This document shows, in pieces, positions 50,281 to 60,700 of a stretch of 64,000 bases of DNA. The stretch is from an uncultured Alphaproteobacteria bacterium. Lineage in GTDB: Bacteria > Pseudomonadota > Alphaproteobacteria > HIMB59 > GCA-002718135. The position numbers were made by a program, and so were the translations under genes. Location of the stretch: contig CABXSY010000003.1 in assembly GCA_902514875.1 (NCBI GenBank), positions 1-64,000 on the forward strand, given 5' to 3'. Numbering within the stretch: position 1 is the first letter of the stretch; every line of letters starts with the position of its first letter. The notes below the pieces were generated by a model. The model searched no databases and was not told the DNA's origin. It was given only the letters and a program-made list of their open reading frames with translations.

Positions 50281-51168
50281 TTGATCTTATATATGAGTAA
50301 GGTTGAAATATTTAAAGATGTAAAAAATAGCTTAGGCGAAGGCATTACATGGTCGCCACTTAATAGTTGTATATATTGGTTAGACATAATGCCAAAATCT
50401 GTTTTGTTTAAAATTGATTTAAATTCTAACAAATTAGAAACTTTTGATTTACCCGAATTTGTTACAGCGTCTTCGATAATATCTAATAATGAAATTGCTT
50501 TAGTATCAAACAATGGTGTAAACAAATTTGATTTTAATACCAATAGTTATGAAAGAATTATTGATGTAGAAAAAGATATTCCAACAAACAGGTCTAATGA
50601 TGGTGCATCTGATGCTAATGGGAGACTTTGGTTTGGAACAATGCAAAATAATTTTAATAAAGATGGAAGTGCTAAATCTTTAGATACTAAATCTGGGAGT
50701 TTATACTGTCTATCAGGTAATCAATTAAATATTGTTGAAAAAAATCTTGGCATACCTAATACGTTTGTATGGAGTCCAGATAATACAAAATTTTATTTTG
50801 CAGATACAATAGAAGGCTCATTACTTGAATATAAATTCAACCTAGATGAAGGTATTTTATCAGATAAAAAAATTTTTTTTAATTTTGATAGAGGTGCTCC
50901 AGATGGATCAACTATTGATAGTGATGGTTTTATTTGGAATTGTCGTTGGGGTGGATCGTGTGTTGTAAAAATTGATCCAAAAGGCAGGGTTGATCAAATT
51001 TACGAGCTACCTGTTGAAAATGTAACAAATTGTGTTTTTGGTGGAAATGATCTCAAAACTCTATTTATTACTACTGCTAATAATTCAGATAAAAATAAAT
51101 ATGATGGCAGTTTATTTGCATTAAATGTAAATACCCCTGGTATTGAAGATAATAAATTTAAAATTTGA
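50281..51168 (+). CDS. SMP-30/gluconolactonase/LRE family protein
   Basis: LGEGITWSPLNSCIYWLDI, SDGASDANGRLWFGTM, GAPDGSTIDSDGFIWNCRWGGSCVVKIDPKG. Confidence 0.93.
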   Translation: MILYMSKVEIFKDVKNSLGEGITWSPLNSCIYWLDIMPKSVLFKIDLNSNKLETFDLPEFVTASSIISNNEIALVSNNGVNKFDFNTNSYERIIDVEKDIPTNRSNDGASDANGRLWFGTMQNNFNKDGSAKSLDTKSGSLYCLSGNQLNIVEKNLGIPNTFVWSPDNTKFYFADTIEGSLLEYKFNLDEGILSDKKIFFNFDRGAPDGSTIDSDGFIWNCRWGGSCVVKIDPKGRVDQIYELPVENVTNCVFGGNDLKTLFITTANNSDKNKYDGSLFALNVNTPGIEDNKFKI

Positions 51169-51199
51169 TTTTTTACTTTAATTAGATAAGACTTTTTTG

Positions 51200-52933
51200 A
51201 TGAATAAAAAAAATAAATTTAGATCTTCTGATTGGTATAATTCTAAATCACATAGAAGAGATACTTTTATACATAGGGGCTGGATGAGAAATCAAGGTCA
51301 CCCCAATCATTTGTTTGATGGACGTCCTGTAATTGGTATTTGTAATACTTGGTCAGAGCTAACACCTTGTAATGGTCATTTTAGGGAGATAGCAGAGTCA
51401 GTTAAAAAAGGTGTTTATGAAGCTGGCGGTTTTCCTTTGGAATTTCCAGTCTTTTCAGCAAGTGAATCCAATTTAAGACCAACAGCTATGTTGTTTAGAA
51501 ATTTAGCAAGTATGGATGTTGAAGAAGCAATAAGAGGTAATCCCATTGATGGAGTCGTATTGCTAATGGGTTGTGATAAGACTACACCTTCATTGATGAT
51601 GGGAGCTGCAAGTGTTGATCTTCCTACAATTGGTGTGTCAGGTGGACCAATGCTTAATGGACATCATCAAGGAGAAATAATAGGTTCTGGCACTGGCGTT
51701 TGGAAACTTGATGCAGATTTAAATGCGGGCATAATAACAGAAGAAGATTTTATTAATGCAGAAATTTCAATGAGTAGATCTAAAGGTAATTGTATGACAA
51801 TGGGGACTGCATCAACAATGGGATCAATGGTAGAAGCATTAGGAATGTCACTACCTGGAAATGCCGCAATACCTGCGGTTGATTCAAGAAGATATGCTTT
51901 AGCCCATATGTCTGGGAAAAGAATTGTTGAAATGGTCAAGGAAGATATAACTATGTCAAAAATTGTTACAAAAAAATCATTTGAAAATGCAATTAAGGTC
52001 AATGGAGCAATAGGCGGATCAACAAATGCAGTTATCCATTTAGCTGCAATTGCAGGTCGAATGGAAATTGATTTAGATTTAGATGATTGGAATAAATGTG
52101 GAGATGGTATTCCAACTTTAGTAAATCTACAGCCTTCAGGAAAATACTTAATGGAAGATTTTTATTATGCAGGTGGTGTTCCAGTAGTCATAAAAAGATT
52201 AATGGAAAAAAAATTAATAGATGAAAATTCAATGACTGTTAACGGAAAAACTATAGCTGAGAATAATATAAACGCTAAATGTTGGAACAATGAAGTTATA
52301 AAAGAATTTGAAAATCCGTTAACAAAAAATGGAGGAATTAAAATTCTAAGGGGTAATATCGCTCCAAATGGGGCAATTATTAAACCCTCAGCTGCATCAC
52401 CAGAATTAATGAAACATACTGGAAGAGCGGTAGTTTTTGAAAGCGTAGAAGAGTTTCATGAAAAGATTGATGATCCTAATTTAGACGTTGATGAAAATTC
52501 AATATTAGTTTTAAAAAATTGTGGACCAAAAGGCTATCCTGGTATGGCTGAAGTCGGTAATATGCGTCTTCCGCAAAAAGTTCTTAAAAAAGGTGTTAGA
52601 GATATGATTAGAATATCTGATGCAAGAATGAGTGGAACAGCATATGGTACAGTAATACTTCATACTGCTCCAGAAGCTGCAGTCAAAGGTCCTTTAGCAG
52701 CAGTTCAAAATGGCGATGAAATAGAAGTAGATGTTGATCAAGGCACAATGAATTTAAAAGTGGATAATGAAACAATAAAAAATCGTCTAGAAAAATATTC
52801 ACCTGTTGTTCCAGAAATCACAGGTGGTTACCAAAAAATGTATGTAGAGCATGTTATGCAAGCTGACAAAGGAGCAGATCTAGATTTTCTAATTGGGAAA
52901 AGAGGTGCTGAAGTCAAAAGACATAGCCACTAA
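51200..52933 (+). CDS. IlvD/Edd family sugar-acid dehydratase (L-arabinonate dehydratase-like)
   Basis: RGWMRNQGHPNHLFDGRPVIGICNTWSELTPCN, MGCDKTTPSLMMGAAS, INGAIGGSTNAVIHL-like. ATG at 51200 preferred over TTG 51197. Confidence 0.9.
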   Translation: MNKKNKFRSSDWYNSKSHRRDTFIHRGWMRNQGHPNHLFDGRPVIGICNTWSELTPCNGHFREIAESVKKGVYEAGGFPLEFPVFSASESNLRPTAMLFRNLASMDVEEAIRGNPIDGVVLLMGCDKTTPSLMMGAASVDLPTIGVSGGPMLNGHHQGEIIGSGTGVWKLDADLNAGIITEEDFINAEISMSRSKGNCMTMGTASTMGSMVEALGMSLPGNAAIPAVDSRRYALAHMSGKRIVEMVKEDITMSKIVTKKSFENAIKVNGAIGGSTNAVIHLAAIAGRMEIDLDLDDWNKCGDGIPTLVNLQPSGKYLMEDFYYAGGVPVVIKRLMEKKLIDENSMTVNGKTIAENNINAKCWNNEVIKEFENPLTKNGGIKILRGNIAPNGAIIKPSAASPELMKHTGRAVVFESVEEFHEKIDDPNLDVDENSILVLKNCGPKGYPGMAEVGNMRLPQKVLKKGVRDMIRISDARMSGTAYGTVILHTAPEAAVKGPLAAVQNGDEIEVDVDQGTMNLKVDNETIKNRLEKYSPVVPEITGGYQKMYVEHVMQADKGADLDFLIGKRGAEVKRHSH

Positions 52934-52936
52934 TTA

Positions 52937-54121
52937 TTATTGATGAATTTCAAAGTTGTCTAAATATTTTTCTGTTAACCTAATTCCTAATCCATGTTCA
53001 TTTTCATCTAATTCAATAAAGCCATTCTTTGCCTGCGGTTCTCCATCAAAAATATACCAAAATAATTCATTACCAATTTCAACTGGCCAAAAAGGAAAAT
53101 ACTCAACAATTGGAGCATTAACAGAACTCATAGAAATATGAAAATTATGTACTTGTCCAGCATGAGGAATAACTGGTATTTGAAATGCCTCAGCTAGAGC
53201 AGAAATTTTATGTGCTTGTGTTATTCCCCCAACTCTATTTGTATCAAATTGCACAACATCAATTGCTTTTTTCTCTAGTAATTGTCTAAAACCAAAAAGC
53301 GTATATTCATGTTCACCCCCAGAAATAGGCGTTCTACATGATGCTTTTAAATCAGCATAACCGTCAATATCATCTGCTATAACTGGTTCTTCTAACCAAC
53401 GTAGATTTTCATTGTCGATTAATCTCATCATTCTTTTTGCATATTCAAATGTCCAACCCATGTAAACATCTGCCATTATATCAACATTACCACCTACTAC
53501 TGACCTTACGGTTTTAATAAGCTCAATATTTTTGTGCATACCTTCAGCACCATCTGTTGGTCCCCAACCAAGTCTTAATTTCATAGCTTTAAAACCTTGA
53601 TCTAAATAATCTTTAGCTTCTTTTGCAAGACTATCTAATGGCTGGCTGTATAGCTTACTTGCATAACAAGGAAGTTTTGATTTAGTCTTGCCACCTAACA
53701 ATTTAAATACAGGTTGCTTTGCTGACTTTCCAAGAGCATCCCATATTGCAATATCTACAGCACTAATAGCTGTCATTCCTATACCTTTTCTTCCCCAAGC
53801 TAATGTTTGTCGATACATTTTTTGCCATATATGTTCATAATCCCAAATACTTTCACCAATAATTGCTGGTGTTAAATAATTATCAATTACAGATTTACAT
53901 GGTTCTGGAGATAATGCTGCATTACCTAAACCTATGAAACCATCACTTGTTTCTACTTCAACAACCAACCAACTATGAAATTTATAAGTTGTCCATCTGT
54001 CGTTTGAAATATTTTCTTGATTTACAATATCAGCAGCATTCGTACAAAAATTTTCATGAATTTTTTGAACAGGTCCTGTCCATTTATAAACTTTGGCTTT
54101 TACATTTACAATTTTACTCAC
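52937..54121 (-). CDS. enolase-superfamily sugar-acid dehydratase (L-rhamnonate dehydratase-like)
   Basis: AMKLRLGWGPTDG, MADVYMGWTFEYA, WLEEPV, SGGEHEYT, VIPHAGQVHNFHISMS. Confidence 0.88.
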   Translation of the reverse strand: MSKIVNVKAKVYKWTGPVQKIHENFCTNAADIVNQENISNDRWTTYKFHSWLVVEVETSDGFIGLGNAALSPEPCKSVIDNYLTPAIIGESIWDYEHIWQKMYRQTLAWGRKGIGMTAISAVDIAIWDALGKSAKQPVFKLLGGKTKSKLPCYASKLYSQPLDSLAKEAKDYLDQGFKAMKLRLGWGPTDGAEGMHKNIELIKTVRSVVGGNVDIMADVYMGWTFEYAKRMMRLIDNENLRWLEEPVIADDIDGYADLKASCRTPISGGEHEYTLFGFRQLLEKKAIDVVQFDTNRVGGITQAHKISALAEAFQIPVIPHAGQVHNFHISMSSVNAPIVEYFPFWPVEIGNELFWYIFDGEPQAKNGFIELDENEHGLGIRLTEKYLDNFEIHQ

Positions 54122-54170
54122 AAATCAATATTATACTATATTATAAAAATTGAAGACATATTTTTTATTA

Positions 54171-55151
54171 CTAAGATAAAAGTCTGAGTAATAATTTCAA
54201 AGATTCTAATGTAGGATTTATATTAGCTTTATTTTTACCCACTATATCAAAAGCGGTTCCATGTGCTGGAGTTGTAATTGGTATTGGTAAACCTCCTTGA
54301 ACAGTAACGCCCTTTTCAAATCCAAATGATTTAAGCCCTGATTGTATTGCATCGTGATACATACCAACTAGACAATTATACTTTTTATTTTTATACGCTG
54401 TTATAAAAGATGTATCGCATGGTAACGGTCCATGTGTGCTAATTTTCATACGATTTGCTCTTCTTATCGCTGGAATAATTATTTTTTTTTCTTCACTTCC
54501 AAATTCTGCATGAGGATTTAATGCCTGTACTGCTATTTTAGGATTTTTTAATCCATTCATTTTTAAATATTTATTTATTAACTTTATTGGCTCAAGAATA
54601 TTTTTAATAGTAATATTTTTTGCAACTTCTTTTAAAGGAATATGAGAAGTCACCCTAGCTGTCCAAAAATTATTTAATACATTAAGTTCACAGACATAAC
54701 TTTTTATTTTAAATTTTTTTTTAAAATAATGAAGTTCATCTTTAACTTTCATTCCTGCAAGTTCTAAACTTGTTTTATTAAATGGAGCAAAATTTATTCC
54801 ATCTATTTTTTTTTTATTAAATAAATCGACTGCCAAATTGATAGAATTTAAAACAGAAATTCCTGATTTTTTATTCGCTTTTCCAATAGGGAATTTTGTT
54901 TTTTGTTTAGTAATATCAAAGAAAATCTTATTAGTATTATCAAATTCTATTTGATTAATATTACGTATATATTTGATAGATTTGCTAACTTTTTGTTTTG
55001 CTATATATTTATCAAATATAGATTTTTCTCCAATAATTATAATATTTATCTTTTTCAAAATATTGTGAGATAAAATTTTAGAAATTAACTCACCGCCAAT
55101 ACCAGATGGATCACCCATAAGAATAGCAATAATTTTTTTTCTATTTTTCAT
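54171..55151 (-). CDS. PdxA-family 4-phospho-acid dehydrogenase (PdxA2-like)
   Basis: IAILMGDPSGIGGEL, LNPHAEFGSEE, GPLPCDTSFI, GMYHDAIQSGLKSFGFEKGVTVQGGLPIPITTPAHGTAFDI. Confidence 0.88.
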   Translation of the reverse strand: MKNRKKIIAILMGDPSGIGGELISKILSHNILKKINIIIIGEKSIFDKYIAKQKVSKSIKYIRNINQIEFDNTNKIFFDITKQKTKFPIGKANKKSGISVLNSINLAVDLFNKKKIDGINFAPFNKTSLELAGMKVKDELHYFKKKFKIKSYVCELNVLNNFWTARVTSHIPLKEVAKNITIKNILEPIKLINKYLKMNGLKNPKIAVQALNPHAEFGSEEKKIIIPAIRRANRMKISTHGPLPCDTSFITAYKNKKYNCLVGMYHDAIQSGLKSFGFEKGVTVQGGLPIPITTPAHGTAFDIVGKNKANINPTLESLKLLLRLLS

Positions 55152-56059
55152 TAAACTCTATAAAATTTTTCTGCATTTTCTGAGAAAACTTTATTAAGTT
55201 CATTTTGTGATAAATTTTTAGTTATTTCAAAATATGAATGCCAATAGTTATCAAAAGTATTAAAAATTTTATCTACTGGAAAATTTGATCCAAACATGCA
55301 CCTATTAATACCAAAAATTTCAATTGTCTTAAGAACAAAATATTTGGTAGAAGTAACAGTCCAATTAGCGTTAAACATTCCTAAACCAGATATTTTACAA
55401 ACAAAATTATCATTTTCTGCTAGAGATTTCATTTCCCTCATCCAATATTCCTTATACTCTTCTGTTTGAAAACAAGGTTCACCAGTATGATTTAATATAA
55501 ATAAAACATTTGAATACCTTTTTGCTAATTTAGAGGCATCATCAAATTGATGAGGATATATCTGTATATCAAAAGATAATTCTCTATTACTGATATGTTT
55601 AAAGTTTTCTATCCATAACTCATCTTTTAAATAATCCTTTTTTGCATGAGAATATTGAGGCCTATCTCTATCAAATGACAAAATTTGCCGAATTCCTCGC
55701 ACGTTCTTATAATCTAGATGCTGATCAAGAATATCACTAACCTTTTCTTTTGAAAAATCAGCAAATGCCACAATTCCATTTGGAATTTTTAAGTTATTAT
55801 TATCAGAAATATTCTGCAACCATTTTGTTTCTTCTATTGGATTACTATCATCATGTTCAGCTTGAACATGAATAGATTTTATGAGATTTAAATTTTTAGC
55901 ATCATTTAAATAATCATCTAATAAATAATTTTTTTTAATACTTTTAAAATTTCCAAAAAAAGCTTTTTCTTCATTACCACTTAACCAATGATAATGCGTT
56001 TCATTAGAATTAAGATCCCATAAATGGTGATGTGAATCAACAATAGCTATTTTTTGCAT
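55151..56059 (-). CDS. amidohydrolase family 2 (L-fuconolactonase-like lactone hydrolase)
   Basis: IVDSHHHLWDL N-terminal metal motif, VRGIRQILSFDRD, LNHTGEP, MFGSNFPVD. Confidence 0.87.
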   Translation of the reverse strand: MQKIAIVDSHHHLWDLNSNETHYHWLSGNEEKAFFGNFKSIKKNYLLDDYLNDAKNLNLIKSIHVQAEHDDSNPIEETKWLQNISDNNNLKIPNGIVAFADFSKEKVSDILDQHLDYKNVRGIRQILSFDRDRPQYSHAKKDYLKDELWIENFKHISNRELSFDIQIYPHQFDDASKLAKRYSNVLFILNHTGEPCFQTEEYKEYWMREMKSLAENDNFVCKISGLGMFNANWTVTSTKYFVLKTIEIFGINRCMFGSNFPVDKIFNTFDNYWHSYFEITKNLSQNELNKVFSENAEKFYRV

Positions 56060-56135
56060 TTATTTTTTTATAAAATTGAATTTTTCCTATAAGTTTATAA
56101 AATTAATACAAATATATTATTTGAAAAGAGGTTTT

Positions 56136-56447
56136 ATGAACTATGCATGGATTCTGGAGATTCAGCCAGGATATGAGGAAGAATATAAAAAAAGACATGA
56201 TGAAATTTGGCCAGAAATGGTTCAAATGCTTAAAGAAGCTGGATTACGAAATTATAATATTTTTAGATATGGATTAAAATTATTTGGATATTTTGAAACT
56301 GATGATCTAAAAAAATCCATTAACTTTATTTCTAAAAGTGAAATTAATAAAAAATGGTCTGAATATATGGAGCCCATTATGAAAGTAGATATTGATCTAA
56401 AAACAAACTTTCCATATTTGTTACCTTTACAAATGCATTTAGATTAA
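56136..56447 (+). CDS. rhaM: L-rhamnose mutarotase family protein
   Basis: YAWILEIQPGYEEEYKKRHDEIWPEMVQMLKEAGLRNYNIFRYGLKLFGYFE; start at MNYAWILE preferred over the upstream track start. Confidence 0.9.
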   Translation: MNYAWILEIQPGYEEEYKKRHDEIWPEMVQMLKEAGLRNYNIFRYGLKLFGYFETDDLKKSINFISKSEINKKWSEYMEPIMKVDIDLKTNFPYLLPLQMHLD

Positions 56448-56456
56448 AGATTAATA

Positions 56457-57512
56457 ATGAGTAAAGTAAGAATTGGAGTCATAGGAGCAGGTTGGTGGGC
56501 AACAGAAAATCATATTCCACATTTAGCAGAAAGAAAAGAAGTTGAGTTAACAAGTGTATGTAAACTTGAAGAAGATCAATTAAAATTTGTTAGGGAGAAA
56601 TTTGGTTTTAAATTTGCATCAACAAATTATAGAGAAATGCTTCAATTATCAGAATTAGATGGTGTAATAATTTCTTCTCCACATCACGCCCATTTTGAAA
56701 ATGCCAAAGCTGCTCTTGAAAAAAATTGTCATGTAATGATTGAAAAACCTATGACAACAAATGTACAAGATTCTGAAATTTTAATTCAACTGGCAAAAAA
56801 AAATAATAAACAAATTTTAATTCCAAATGGGTTTAATTTTAAATCTTTTATGTCAAAAGCAGAAGAAATAATTACTAATGGTGTAATCGGTGAAATTAAG
56901 CACTTAGACGCAGCTTTTTCTTCTTCTTTAACTGATTTATTTCAAGGAGTTCCATTGAGTGAATCAAATAATCACACTTTTCAACCCCATGCATCAACTT
57001 GGTCTGATCCTGAAAAAGCTGGTGGCTATGGTTGGGGACAATTATCTCATATGTTCGCCGGAGTATTAAAAATTACTAATCTCGATCCAGAATGTATATT
57101 TTGTCTTTCTGTTCCTTCACCAACAAAAGTGGATTATACCAATGCAATATCAATGAAATTTACTAATGGCGCAACTGGATCATTTTCCGGCAGTGCTTAT
57201 GTACCTAAAGATTTTGGAGGAACTTTTTATATTACAGTTCATGGAACTTTGGGTACTTTATATTTAGACATGGAAATAAAAAGAGAAAGACTATTTGTAA
57301 GACTCAATAATGGAAGTAACATCGAACACAAAATTAAAGAGGCTGATGGCACCTATTCTTATGGCACTAAAGAAGCATTAAATACTTTTATAGATATATG
57401 TTTAAATAAAAATGTAGAAAATCACTCTAATGGTGATCTTGCTCTAAAAACTGTAAGAATACTTGAAGCTATGTATAAATCTTTGAAAAGTGAAAAATTA
57501 GAACAAATATAA
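56457..57512 (+). CDS. Gfo/Idh/MocA family oxidoreductase
   Basis: IGVIGAGWWATENHIPHLAERKEVEL, MIEKPMTTNVQDSE, GGYGWGQLSHMFAGVL. Confidence 0.92.
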   Translation: MSKVRIGVIGAGWWATENHIPHLAERKEVELTSVCKLEEDQLKFVREKFGFKFASTNYREMLQLSELDGVIISSPHHAHFENAKAALEKNCHVMIEKPMTTNVQDSEILIQLAKKNNKQILIPNGFNFKSFMSKAEEIITNGVIGEIKHLDAAFSSSLTDLFQGVPLSESNNHTFQPHASTWSDPEKAGGYGWGQLSHMFAGVLKITNLDPECIFCLSVPSPTKVDYTNAISMKFTNGATGSFSGSAYVPKDFGGTFYITVHGTLGTLYLDMEIKRERLFVRLNNGSNIEHKIKEADGTYSYGTKEALNTFIDICLNKNVENHSNGDLALKTVRILEAMYKSLKSEKLEQI

Positions 57513-57518
57513 TTATTT

Positions 57519-58301
57519 TCACCATTTATTAACAGATCCCAAAAGTAGTTTTTGTAAATTACTTCCATTTTTTTTTATTTTTGAAATAATTGGTCCATCA
57601 AATGTTTCTCGAGATTTCATCCATGAATTTTGGTAGCATATTAGGCTTACTCTTCTATTAGATTTAGAATTATTTGCTAAACCTCTATGATATATCCAGC
57701 CATTAAAGAGCACTGCTTGCCCAGGTTTTGCATAAACTATCTTTTGATCTGGAAATTCAAAATCTTTTTTCGGTGGTTTAAAAAAAGCTTTTTGACTTCC
57801 TGGCACTATTGCAATAGGGCCATTTTTATCTGTTAAAGAATCTAAGTAATATCCGCAATTTATTTGACCAGGTATACTCCCAATTGGCGTACCATTTGGA
57901 TCTACAGGCCAATTACCATCTCTATGCCAATTTTGATTTTTAGAACCAGGCCTTGATAATCTTGCAGAGGCACTGTGCAACTGTATACAGTTTCCAAGAA
58001 TTGCGGATATTCTTTTAATTACTGGTTTATTATCAAGTAAAAATAAAAAAGCTTTATCATATTCAAACAAATTAAAGTCAATATGATCTTTATTTTTTAA
58101 TTTTTTAAAAGTTTTATCAAAAGTTTTTCTTAAAATTATAATTTGATTATTTGTTAAGGCTTTATCAATAATAAGATAGCCCCATTTAAGAAAAAAATTT
58201 ACCTCTTTTTCTAAATTTTTATCTAAATCTGGATTTAGTTTATCTGGTATTATTTTTTTATCATAATTTATTTCAAACTCATTATTTAATTTATACATCA
58301 A
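57519..58301 (-). CDS. phytanoyl-CoA dioxygenase family protein
   Basis: QNWHRDGNWPVDPNG (HxD) and ILYHRGLANNSKSNRR-like distal His, VPGSQKAFF. Confidence 0.88.
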   Translation of the reverse strand: MMYKLNNEFEINYDKKIIPDKLNPDLDKNLEKEVNFFLKWGYLIIDKALTNNQIIILRKTFDKTFKKLKNKDHIDFNLFEYDKAFLFLLDNKPVIKRISAILGNCIQLHSASARLSRPGSKNQNWHRDGNWPVDPNGTPIGSIPGQINCGYYLDSLTDKNGPIAIVPGSQKAFFKPPKKDFEFPDQKIVYAKPGQAVLFNGWIYHRGLANNSKSNRRVSLICYQNSWMKSRETFDGPIISKIKKNGSNLQKLLLGSVNKW

Positions 58302-59661
58302 AAACTTTTCCAGGATTTAAAATATTATTTGGATCAAAACTTCTCTTAATTAATTTCATTAGAGGAATATTATCTGGATGTTGTTTCAATAAATACTCTT
58401 TCTTTTGAAGACCTATACCGTGTTCGCCTGTTATAGTTCCATCCATTTCTAATGCTTTATCAATTAATTTATTACTAAATGCTCTAATATATTTATATTC
58501 ATTTTCTTTGCTAGGATCGTAAACAACAGATACATGAAAGTTTCCATCCCCTACATGACCAACCATTGGTGCTCTTAATCCAGTATTTCTAAGTTCTGTT
58601 TCTGCAAATTTTATACATTCCACAATGTTTGAAATAGGTACACAAACATCAGTGACATACACTCTAATGTTATCTCCTTCTGCTTTTACTGAATAATACA
58701 CATTATGCCTTGCTTTCCAGATTTTATTTCTTTCTTCAGTGTTTGCTGCCCACTTAAATTCACTACCATTATTATTTTTAGAAATTTCCTCCACTACATC
58801 AATCGATTCTTTATTAGAAATTTCGCTCCCATGGAACTCATAGAATAGTGTAGGCAAACTTTCTAAATTTTCTAACTTTGAATATTTAATACTTATATCC
58901 ATTTGATCTTTATTTAATAATTCTATTCTTGCAATTGGCACACCATACTGAATTACTTCTTGTGCTGTTAAAACAGCAGAGTCTAGATCCGGGAATTGAC
59001 AAACAGCACTCATAATACTTTCAGGTATAGGTGATAACCTTAGATGAACCTCAGTAATAATCCCAAGTGTTCCTTCTGAACCAACAAAAAGATTTGTTAA
59101 ATTATATCCAGCAGAGGTTTTTTTTGCTCTACTTCCTGTTTTAATTATATTGCCATTCGCCATTACAACCGTTAAACCAAGAACACTTGTTCGCATTGTT
59201 CCATATCTAACTGCCATCGTTCCGGAAGCAGAACAAGCCGCCATACCTCCAAGAGAAGCATTTGCACCCGGATCTATTGGGAAAAAAACCCCTTTATCTT
59301 TTAAAGCTTCATTTAGTTGTTCACGTGATACGTTTGCTTGTACACGACAATCAAAGTCCGCCTCATTAATAGAAATAACTTTGTTAAAATTTTCCATTGA
59401 AATTGTAAAACCTTCATCATTTCCAACAACATGACCTTCTAAAGATGTGCCAGTACCATAGGCAGTTATTGGTACTTTAAATTCATTACAAATTTTTAAT
59501 ATTTTTGAGAGTTCTTCGTTATTTTTTGGAAACAAAACTGCCCTAGGAAGAACAGGATCATAGGCATCTTCACCTTTTGCATGATTATTTCTTACACTTT
59601 CTGAAAATGATATTCTTTCTTGTAAAATATCTTTTAAATTGTCTAATAATCCTCTATCCAT
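58291..59661 (-). CDS. FAD-binding oxidase (GlcD / D-lactate dehydrogenase-like)
   Basis: ITAYGTGTSLEGHVVG, DPGANASLGGMAACSASG, LFVGSEGTLGIITEVHLRL, GEHGIGLQKKEYL, FDPNNILNPGKVF. Confidence 0.94.
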   Translation of the reverse strand: MDRGLLDNLKDILQERISFSESVRNNHAKGEDAYDPVLPRAVLFPKNNEELSKILKICNEFKVPITAYGTGTSLEGHVVGNDEGFTISMENFNKVISINEADFDCRVQANVSREQLNEALKDKGVFFPIDPGANASLGGMAACSASGTMAVRYGTMRTSVLGLTVVMANGNIIKTGSRAKKTSAGYNLTNLFVGSEGTLGIITEVHLRLSPIPESIMSAVCQFPDLDSAVLTAQEVIQYGVPIARIELLNKDQMDISIKYSKLENLESLPTLFYEFHGSEISNKESIDVVEEISKNNNGSEFKWAANTEERNKIWKARHNVYYSVKAEGDNIRVYVTDVCVPISNIVECIKFAETELRNTGLRAPMVGHVGDGNFHVSVVYDPSKENEYKYIRAFSNKLIDKALEMDGTITGEHGIGLQKKEYLLKQHPDNIPLMKLIKRSFDPNNILNPGKVFDV

Positions 59662-59694
59662 GATTTAATAATATTAATTATTCAATAAAAGTAA

Positions 59695-60693
59695 ATGAAT
59701 ACCACACCATTAGAATTAGAAAATATATATGATTTAGCATATAATGCACTATCAGCCCATGGATGTGATCATTTCAATGCTGATTCTGTAGCAACAACAG
59801 TTTCCCATGCTGAAAGAGATGGAAGTGTTTCTCATGGATTGTTTCGTATTCCTGGTTATGTAGCTTCTTTAAAAAGTAAAAAAGCAAATGGAGTTTCACG
59901 ACCTTCAAATACTTATCTTACACAAAATGCAATTCGTGTTGAGGGAGATTATGGCTTTGCTCCTGTAGGAATAAAAGTTGGTTTACCTGAATTGATTAAT
60001 ACTACAAATAAACATGGAGTTGGAGTTTTAACTATAACTAATACTCATCATTTTGCAGCACTATGGCATGAAACTGAAGCATTAGCTAAAAATAACTTAA
60101 TAGGAATTGCTTGTACAGCTTATAAACCAAGTGTAGCTCCTGCAGGTGCAAAAAAACCACTATTTGGAACAAACCCAATTTCATTTGCATGGCCAAGAAA
60201 AAATAAAACACCTGTGGTTTACGATATGGCAACTTCTACTATGGCTATGGGAGAAGTTCAGGTTGCAGCACGAGATGGTCATAAAGTTCCTCTTGGTACA
60301 GGCTTAAATAAAGATGGAGAAAAAACTGATGATCCATCTCAAATTGCTAATGGAGGAGTTCTTCTGACTTTTGGTGATTATAAAGGTTCCGCAATAGCAA
60401 TGATGATTGAATTATTAGCTGCTGGCTTAGTTGGAGATTTATTTAGTTTTGAAGCTAAAGAAGAAGATAATAATGATGGTGGTCCTGCAAGGGGAGGTGA
60501 ATTTATTATGGCTCTATCTCCCGAACTTATAGCAGGAAAAAATTGGAATGAACACGCAGAAAAATTTTTTGAACAAATGACATCTTTAGATGGTGTTCGT
60601 TTACCTGGACAACGAAGACATACTAATAGGCTAGATAAAGGCCCAAGAAAAATTAATTCAGAACTAATAGAAAAAATAAAGAGTTTAATCTAA
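59695..60693 (+). CDS. Ldh family (malate/L-lactate type) oxidoreductase
   Basis: HAERDGSVSHGLFRIPGYV, THHFAALWHETEALAK, FGTNPISFAWPR, MATSTMAMGEV. Confidence 0.92.
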   Translation: MNTTPLELENIYDLAYNALSAHGCDHFNADSVATTVSHAERDGSVSHGLFRIPGYVASLKSKKANGVSRPSNTYLTQNAIRVEGDYGFAPVGIKVGLPELINTTNKHGVGVLTITNTHHFAALWHETEALAKNNLIGIACTAYKPSVAPAGAKKPLFGTNPISFAWPRKNKTPVVYDMATSTMAMGEVQVAARDGHKVPLGTGLNKDGEKTDDPSQIANGGVLLTFGDYKGSAIAMMIELLAAGLVGDLFSFEAKEEDNNDGGPARGGEFIMALSPELIAGKNWNEHAEKFFEQMTSLDGVRLPGQRRHTNRLDKGPRKINSELIEKIKSLI

Positions 60694-60700
60694 TCCACTT

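Noticed and set aside
51667-52002. 111-aa minus-strand ORF inside the IlvD-like gene
   Set aside because: Antisense shadow ORF; the plus frame carries the dehydratase motifs.
59150-59434. 94-aa plus-strand ORF within the GlcD-like gene
   Set aside because: Antisense shadow ORF without support.
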